Shown here: positions 42,373 through 46,872 of the stretch, one piece after another
How positions within the stretch are numbered: the first letter of the stretch is position 1
Layout of the letters: every line of letters begins with the position of its first letter
Made by a program: the position numbers and the translations under genes
NCBI GenBank assembly: GCA_000770645.1
Contig: JQID01000203.1
Span: 1 to 46,872, forward strand
Direction of reading: 5' to 3'
Source of the DNA: Desulfosporosinus sp. Tol-M
Lineage (GTDB): Bacteria > Bacillota > Desulfitobacteriia > Desulfitobacteriales > Desulfitobacteriaceae
Length of the DNA stretch: 46,872 nucleotides
The notes under the pieces: generated by a model
What the model saw: only the letters and a program-made list of their open reading frames with translations
Database searches by the model: none
Told to the model about the DNA's origin: nothing

Positions 42373-43341
42373 TTATTCCATGGGCATATTTGGATCTGCT
42401 GACCACTCGTAAATAGATGCTTCGTAGTTTCTAACTTTATCAAAGCCAACGGCTCTGAGGGCCAGACTAAAATAGCCTGATCTTATTCCCATAGTTCAGT
42501 AAACTACAAAATCGTCTTGAGGACTTACTCCCAAATCCGCCATCATCTTCGCTATTACTTCAGGGGATTTTGGAGTTGCATTTTCATTAAGTATTGATGA
42601 CCATAAGAGGTGCTTTGCTCCCTGAATATGCCCTCCTCTGGCTTCTCCCGAGTCCTGGCTTCCTTTATATTCCTTATCTGATCTAACATCTATAATTACT
42701 GTTTTGCCAAGGTTTGCAGCCACATAAGCCTTGTCTGCTGAGTAGCTTTTATCAAATTCTTTAAGAGTAAGCCCTGCAACTGGAGTGGGCTTTGGTGAGG
42801 ATTCTTTGTTCATTTCATAGCCCAGTTCTTTCCAATAGGGATTCCCTCCGTATAAAAGCTTAACATTGTCAAGCCCAGCCATTCTGAGTTGCCAGACATT
42901 TCTTCCATCAGAACCCGGCCCAGGAAGCACATTTGACGTAAATACCACAAGTGTGTTGTTAGTCACGCCGTATGACTCAAGTTTTTTAGTAAGTTCTTCT
43001 TTGTCCAAAGTAGTTCCCCAAAGAGGATCTCCTGGTTTACCGACTATTTTTGAAAGTCCATGAAAGCCGATTCCAATTGCTCCCGGTATATGTCCCTTTT
43101 CATAAACATCCGGCTTGCTTGTATCAAACAATATTACAGACTTCTCTCCCAGCTTCTTTTTAAGTTGCTGGGGAGTAATAAATATATCGCCATTTTTGTA
43201 GACCGAAAGATCAGCTTCAAGTACAGTTTGACTTGTGTCTGCAGAATTCGGAGGTTTCTGCGACAAGGTTCCACATGCGCTTATTATTAACATTAAAGCT
43301 AATAAAAGCGTCCCTATACAGATGAACTTTTTTTTAAGCAC
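42373..43341 (-). CDS. Tandem rhodanese lipoprotein, probable selenoprotein (TGA at codon 282)
   Basis: 322 residues if TGA at 42498-42496 is read as selenocysteine. GTG start, GAGGAGG nine bases upstream, overlapping the previous gene by eight bases. A lipobox (LIISAC) anchors it outside the membrane. The first rhodanese domain (VILFDTSKPDVYEKGHIPGA) lacks an active-site cysteine (VVFTSNVLPGPG). The second (VIIDVRSDKEYKG ... GGHIQGAKHLLW) reaches DDFVVY, then TGA, then TMGIRSGYFSLALRAVGFDK and VRNYEASIYEWS to a TAA at 42373. The TGA sits exactly where the catalytic cysteine of CxxGxR stands. Hairpins follow it (42463-42479 and 42440-42458). Probably a sulfurtransferase or polysulfide-handling protein. 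Confidence 0.82.
42440..42479 (-). promoter_or_regulatory. Candidate bacterial SECIS hairpins
   Basis: Downstream of the TGA the mRNA can form CAGGCT-AUUUU-AGUCUG (42479-42463, starting 17 bases after UGA) and a stronger TCAGAGCC-GUU-GGCUUUGA (42458-42440) whose loop begins with G, a feature of bacterial SECIS elements. The second loop is 45 bases from UGA, farther than the usual range, so which one acts is open. Confidence 0.4.
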
Positions 43342-44068
43342 TTTTTTTAACCTCCTCGTTCTTATCTTTCCAAAGTTGCTTAATTAGCACAATAAATACG
43401 CTAACAGCAAATAATATTAATAACCCAAATACAAACGTCTTAGTAGTACCGGTTAACATACCTCCAATATAGGAATAAACAATAGTTGCCGGCAGTTGTC
43501 CAATACCTGTAGCGATAAAGAATGGCCAAAATCCCATAGAGGTTAAACCTGCTGCATAACTTACAATGTCAAAAGAGATAAATGGAAGTAATCGGGCTAT
43601 TATGATCGCGTATTTTCCATATTGCTTGAAAAATTGATCGACATTTTCCAAAGCTGTACGGGAGGTCAGTTTCTCTACTGCTCCTCTTCCAAAAAACCTT
43701 GCAATATAAAAACACAACCCTGCCCCTACCATAGCACTCGACCACGAAAGAATCGCACCGTAAACCCAACCAAACAAACCGGCGTTTGCAAAAGTGATAA
43801 GAAAAGCGGGCAATGGTGCTATAACAGATTGAAAAATCATCAGCAGAAAAGACACTATCGGGGCCCAAATACCAAAGCCCAAAATATAACCCCTGACTAA
43901 ATCTACATCCATATTGCTGAGGATGAAAAAACCTTGGTTGACATTAATTTTAATTACCGGAACAAAAAAATATAATGCCGACACTGCTAACAATACCAGT
44001 ATTTTCACTATGTAACTACTCAGTAAGCTTTTTACTACACTCACCCTCCTTTTTACCAGTATAAGCAT
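43334..44068 (-). CDS. TVP38/TMEM64-family membrane protein
   Basis: 244 residues, about six membrane segments. SNARE-associated (DedA-like) domain: PIVSFLLMIFQSVIAPLPAF, LITFANAGLFGWVYGAILSW and AIIIARLLPFISFDIVSYAA, with the conserved GxxxG and R-x-x-P elements (ARLLPF). These proteins are thought to move or scramble lipids or transport small molecules. An AAAAGGAGGGTGAGTG string lies at codon 7-10 of the frame without a well-spaced start after it, so the exact start is uncertain. Its end overlaps the rhodanese start, so both are co-translated; selenium- or sulfur-linked loci often pair these two families. Confidence 0.85.
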   Translation of the reverse strand: MLILVKRRVSVVKSLLSSYIVKILVLLAVSALYFFVPVIKINVNQGFFILSNMDVDLVRGYILGFGIWAPIVSFLLMIFQSVIAPLPAFLITFANAGLFGWVYGAILSWSSAMVGAGLCFYIARFFGRGAVEKLTSRTALENVDQFFKQYGKYAIIIARLLPFISFDIVSYAAGLTSMGFWPFFIATGIGQLPATIVYSYIGGMLTGTTKTFVFGLLILFAVSVFIVLIKQLWKDKNEEVKKSA

Positions 44069-44079
44069 GGGGCTAATAG

Positions 44080-44285
44080 ACCTGTCAGCAGGTCACGCCA
44101 TTCTCCTTCACATCACCTCTTTTTCAAAACTGTCGAAGTTGGGCCATCGGCAACCCTCCAATTACCTTCCCTCAGGATTGTTTGGCAGCCCTCCACCGAA
44201 TCACCTTGACGGTTTGTTAGCGAATTCAACACACCATCTCGCTTTCTCTCCTGTTTTTAAATCAGTTTCCTTCTAAATGCTTTAA
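44080..44285 (-). ncRNA. Candidate structured 5' leader of the TVP38-rhodanese operon
   Basis: Between the promoter near 44360 and the gene lie about 280 untranslated bases. The GC-rich core has GGAGGGCTGCC and GGAGGGTTGCC as direct repeats around CCTGAGGGAAGGTAATTGG, an ACCG/CGGT and a GCGA/TTCGC pair, and a perfect GACCTG-CTGA-CAGGTC hairpin (44079-44094). No protein frame is credible. It matches none of the riboswitch consensus motifs I checked from memory (TPP, SAM, cobalamin, lysine, glycine, M-box, Moco, fluoride, c-di-GMP). Confidence 0.4.
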
Positions 44286-44354
44286 TATGTAATGCCATGA
44301 CCAAGTTCTAAAACGTATCATTAAATAACTAATACCTTTTGATTATGTATAATT

Positions 44355-44383
44355 ATTATATTATATAAACAAAATTAATGCAA
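44355..44383 (-). promoter_or_regulatory. Promoter of the TVP38-rhodanese operon
   Basis: TTGCAT (44383-44378), 17-base spacer, TATAAT (44360-44355) on the minus strand. Start near 44348, which makes the long leader described above. Confidence 0.6.
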
Positions 44384-44693
44384 TATCCTAGCAGATGCTG
44401 TTTTATCATGTTCATCGGTACTTCCTGTCAATAATTGTTTAAGATTCAAAGAAGAAAGCAAATCAATCAGATAAGTTAAGTAATCACATAATTATAATTT
44501 AATGAATTATTATCACTCCTTTTGAATAACTTATAGACAAATTACCGAATCAAATGTATATTAGAGGTGGATGGGCTGGAAATGCTTCTCTACCACTCGG
44601 GAAATAAGCTTGACCCATAGTCCCGCCTCATACTTGACGATTTCTTGCCTTTGTGCAGTTACAAGTATTTTAAGTGGCAAGGTTTAGAATGCA
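44384..44693. other. Intergenic stretch before the flippase-like gene
   Basis: AT-rich at first, then moderately GC-rich from 44560. A 17-codon frame at 44551 (MYIRGGWAGNASLPLGK) lacks a clear ribosome binding site and is not called. Nothing else recognised. Confidence 0.4.
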
Positions 44694-45731
44694 ATGAAGG
44701 TTGGCATGAAGATGTGGATTGGAAAGGTCATACACAGATTAAACTGGAAGACTGTAGCCCGGACGATTATTTCAGCCGGGCTACTGGCATGGCTTTTTTT
44801 CCTGACAGACTGGAAAGATTTGGCCCAGGTCTGGAGCCGGCTCGAACCGGAATGGATTCTGGCAGCGGTAGCCGCGATTGTTATTTCCATGATTATCAGT
44901 GTAAGGAAATGGCAACTGGTGCTGGATGCGCAAAATATCCGCCTGGCATGGAATGAACTCTGGAAGGCTTATTGGGCAGGATTATTTTTTAACAATTTTT
45001 TACCTTCCAGTATCGGTGGCGATGGGCTGAGAATTTGGTGGGTCGGTAAAGTTGCCCGGGATAATTCCGGCGCTGCTACCTCGGTTATTGTGGAAAGGAT
45101 TTTAGCCACGACCGGTTTGGCCTTAACCGGTCTGGTGGCCGCGGCCTTTGTCAACAGGCCGGATAACCGGATTGTAATATCAGCAATTATATTATTCATA
45201 AGCTTAATTGTCGTGAGTTTGGGGTTGCTGGGCTTAATCTGTCTGGGGATATTCCCCCGTTGGGCAGAAAACAGGAAGGGTAAAATAACCTCTTTTTTAA
45301 GGAAAATGGCAAGACATGGTCAAAAACTCAAACATCAACCGGGCAGATTGGTCAGGGTAGGAATCCTGTCTGTGGCGTTCCAATTGGCGGTAGTATTGGT
45401 TAACTACTGTATTTTTCGGGCTCTGGAATTGACTGCTCTAGCCTGGTGGGATCTACTGTATGTAATCCCGGTAATATCTGTAGCAGCGATGTTACCATTG
45501 GGAATAAACGGTTATGGGTTAAGGGAAGGTGCCTATGTGGCAATGCTGGGCATGTATCAGGTTCCGGCAAGCACAGCTATCTCAGCATCCTTGTTGTTTG
45601 TTTTTCTGGTAAGTCTGTGTAGTCTTTATGGAGGAAGTGCCTGGTTACACTATCGAGTTAAAGGAGAATTAGCCGATGTCAAAGTCCAAAGCAACACAAA
45701 TAGTTCAGGAAGAGATGAAGTCTGGGAATAA
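44694..45731 (+). CDS. Lysylphosphatidylglycerol-synthase-like (UPF0104) membrane protein
   Basis: 345 residues, about eight membrane helices. The LPG_synthase_TM family signature is clear: AYWAGLFFNNFLPSSIGGDG and LRIWWVGKVARDNSGAATSV with IVERILATTG (the N.fLP...GGD..R and ERi.g elements), and late SVAAMLPLGINGYGLREGAY. These are flippase-like domains without the aminoacyl-transfer part; relatives are involved in lipid or glycan handling. Starts at 44694, 44706 or 44712 are possible; GAAGG favours 44706. The end overlaps the next gene by 56 bases. Confidence 0.87.
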   Translation: MKVGMKMWIGKVIHRLNWKTVARTIISAGLLAWLFFLTDWKDLAQVWSRLEPEWILAAVAAIVISMIISVRKWQLVLDAQNIRLAWNELWKAYWAGLFFNNFLPSSIGGDGLRIWWVGKVARDNSGAATSVIVERILATTGLALTGLVAAAFVNRPDNRIVISAIILFISLIVVSLGLLGLICLGIFPRWAENRKGKITSFLRKMARHGQKLKHQPGRLVRVGILSVAFQLAVVLVNYCIFRALELTALAWWDLLYVIPVISVAAMLPLGINGYGLREGAYVAMLGMYQVPASTAISASLLFVFLVSLCSLYGGSAWLHYRVKGELADVKVQSNTNSSGRDEVWE

Positions 45732-46086
45732 CTGTTGTCAGGCCGTACTGGTGGCCGCAAGCAAAATTTGGGATATCTCTCTCGACCCCGATATTTTGGC
45801 TGCTGCCGGTCTGTTCGGTGGTGGAATCGGCAGTGGCTGTACCTGTGGTGCCCTCACGGGAATGGTAATGGCCGCTGGGATTATGAATCGATATCATCCT
45901 CATCCGGCCGGTTCTAAATTACCTCAGCAGCTCCACGACCAGTTTAAAATGGCATTTGGCGCAACCTGTTGCCGGGTTATCAGAAAAAAGCGCCCCCTCA
46001 TCCAAAGTATTGGCAATGGGGCCTGCATAGATTTAACCTCTAAAACAGCAGAGATTTTGCTGGCTGAATGGGAGGGATTTCATTAA
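45676..46086 (+). CDS. C_GCAxxG_C_C family protein
   Basis: 136 residues; AAAGGAG nine bases before the ATG. MKSGNNCCQAVLVAASKIWD, AAGLFGGGIGSGCTCGALTG and FGATCCRVIRKKRPLI show the family's cysteines (N-C-C-Q, G-C-x-C-GA, C-C); NGACIDLTSKTAEIL closes it. The family, found in anaerobes, is thought to handle redox or metal centres, with some members carrying a signal for selenium or sulfur metabolism; no activity is proven. Overlaps the end of the upstream gene, so translation is coupled. Confidence 0.88.
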   Translation: MSKSKATQIVQEEMKSGNNCCQAVLVAASKIWDISLDPDILAAAGLFGGGIGSGCTCGALTGMVMAAGIMNRYHPHPAGSKLPQQLHDQFKMAFGATCCRVIRKKRPLIQSIGNGACIDLTSKTAEILLAEWEGFH

Positions 46087-46251
46087 GCTTCTTTCTTTTC
46101 CATAACCTAATCCGAGCTTTTACCTGTTCTATCTTAAGCCATACTATTTTTCATAAGCTTAATATCTTTGATCAAGATTATGCTACTTATCTTCTTTCAA
46201 TATTAATGCGTGACAGGATGTGCCTGTCACTTTGTTTTTAGCTCAAAAAAA

Positions 46252-46809
46252 TCACGCGAGGTTCCCCTTTTCAAAGCCTGCTCTAAATAAATCGATGTAG
46301 ACTCTTTTGCCGCTTATTATCCTACTCTCAAATAAAACGAGCTCTGCAACCATGTACTCACCTAATGCCTTATTGCGGACAACAGAAAAATCAATCTTGT
46401 CCAGTTTCGGACGAGAGGCCAGGGTTATATGGGGCTTAAACTGTCGTTCATCCAGTTCAAAGCCTTTAGTTTTGAGTTCATGATGGAGTTTATCCCTTAA
46501 TCGATTCAGTTCAGTTAAACTTCCGCTTACCGCCGTCCATAAGGTATGAGGCCTTTTCAGTGAGGGAAATGCCCCCATTCCTCCAATGATTAAGCCAAAC
46601 GGTCTGGAGTTGCCGGCTGCTTTCGTCAGGGTTTCTGACAGAACCGAAAGCTTATCGGGTTCTAATTCCCCCAGGAATTCTAAGGTTATATGAAAATTAT
46701 TCATTGATTTCCAGGACCCCTTAACGCCACGATCTCTTAATTCGGACTGGAATTTAAGTAGCGTCTGTTTGATCTCAGCAGGTAGATCAACCCCAATGAA
46801 TAATCGCAT
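46252..46809 (-). CDS. thpR: RNA 2',3'-cyclic phosphodiesterase
   Basis: 185 residues of the 2H phosphoesterase fold with both HxTx motifs: MNNFHITLEFLGELEPDKLS and QFKPHITLASRPK. Starts MRLFIGVDLPAEIKQTLLKF as ThpR/LigT does, and ends YIDLFRAGFEK-like. It opens 2',3'-cyclic phosphates of RNA and can join tRNA halves in vitro. GGGAGAGGAG lies before the ATG. It follows the glycine-rich gene at the right edge by 30 bases, possibly one transcript. Confidence 0.93.
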   Translation of the reverse strand: MRLFIGVDLPAEIKQTLLKFQSELRDRGVKGSWKSMNNFHITLEFLGELEPDKLSVLSETLTKAAGNSRPFGLIIGGMGAFPSLKRPHTLWTAVSGSLTELNRLRDKLHHELKTKGFELDERQFKPHITLASRPKLDKIDFSVVRNKALGEYMVAELVLFESRIISGKRVYIDLFRAGFEKGNLA

Positions 46810-46839
46810 ATACTCCTCTCCCCTTTAATAACAATAAAA

Positions 46840-46872
46840 TTACCAACGTCTGGAGCTGCCGCCGCCACCGCC
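46840..46872 (-). CDS. C-terminus of a glycine-rich protein (TPM/YgcG-like?), cut by window edge
   Basis: The last ten codons, GGGGGSSRRW, then TAA. A glycine-rich tail ending SSRRW or SGRW is common in TPM-domain (YgcG-like) membrane proteins, but only this tail is visible. Confidence 0.45.
   Translation of the reverse strand, partial: GGGGGSSRRW

Noticed and set aside
42496-42498. TGA as the ordinary end of the rhodanese gene
   Set aside because: The downstream 40 codons match the rest of the rhodanese domain without decay, and the TGA replaces exactly the catalytic cysteine codon.
44067-44276. Plus-strand ORF of 69 codons near 44.1 kb
   Set aside because: No ribosome binding site; it is antisense to the GC-rich leader and shows no protein family features.
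44645-44956. Plus-strand ORF of 103 codons overlapping the flippase-like gene
   Set aside because: Out-of-frame shadow of the LPG-synthase-like gene, which has family motifs.

Overview
The window reads as chromosomal DNA of an anaerobic, low-to-mid GC Gram-positive bacterium, most likely a Peptococcaceae-type clostridium (Desulfosporosinus/Desulfitobacterium-like). Pointers are strong AGGAGG-type ribosome binding sites with some TTG/GTG starts, Rho-independent terminators, hydroxylamine reductase (Hcp) with its ferredoxin partner and rubrerythrin, a clostridial thiSFGH-tenI cluster, an Rrf2-controlled cysteine/methionine block, and a rhodanese whose active-site codon is an in-frame TGA (probable selenocysteine). 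No rRNA, tRNA, CRISPR array or intact transposase was found. The genus is an inference.

Layout. 1-4.5 kb is a worn region: an EcsC-like N-terminus leaving the left edge, a decayed gene, a DUF218 lipoprotein, a SEC-C protein, an orphan MNT nucleotidyltransferase, a scrap of an acyltransferase gene and a response-regulator pseudogene. 4.7-10.4 kb holds a DMT transporter, a large uncharacterised protein split by a frameshift, a Sir2 deacylase and a cyclopropane fatty acid synthase. 10.4-14.3 kb is a nitrosative/oxidative stress operon (ferredoxin-hcp-rbr) with a divergent Crp/Fnr regulator and a shared palindrome. 14.9-15.6 kb carries a second, differently broken copy of the response regulator, joined to the first codons of a nucleotide-sugar dehydrogenase. 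15.8-24.2 kb contains azlCD, a VOC protein, flavodoxin plus FMN-binding protein, an N-formylglutamate amidohydrolase family protein, an HsmA-family membrane protein, two heptad-repeat coiled-coil proteins and a VWA/macro-domain pair.

24.3-29.6 kb is the most system-like island: two translationally coupled P-loop ATPases of equal length (the second DUF2791/BrxD-like), a coiled-coil protein, and a divergent DECH-box SF2 helicase. No methyltransferase or PglZ is present, so it resembles a stripped-down BREX-like or otherwise undescribed defence/DNA-transaction cassette. A decayed DUF4143 ATPase and a Phd/RelE toxin-antitoxin pair follow.

31.0-36.8 kb is thiamine synthesis on the minus strand: thiS-thiF-thiG-thiH-tenI behind a leader with a terminator and a competing hairpin, then a TPP riboswitch, thiE and thiD. 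36.9-42.2 kb is sulfur amino-acid synthesis: cysK and metY (one operon), an Rrf2 regulator, cysE and metA, with TAGGA/TCCTA inverted repeats at the metY and metA promoters. The MetA glutamate that marks acetyl-CoA use fits the O-acetylhomoserine route of MetY.

42.4-44.4 kb is a TVP38-family membrane protein and the Sec-rhodanese lipoprotein behind a long, potentially structured leader. The right end has an LPG-synthase-like flippase, a C_GCAxxG_C_C protein, the RNA 2',3'-cyclic phosphodiesterase ThpR and the last codons of a glycine-rich protein.
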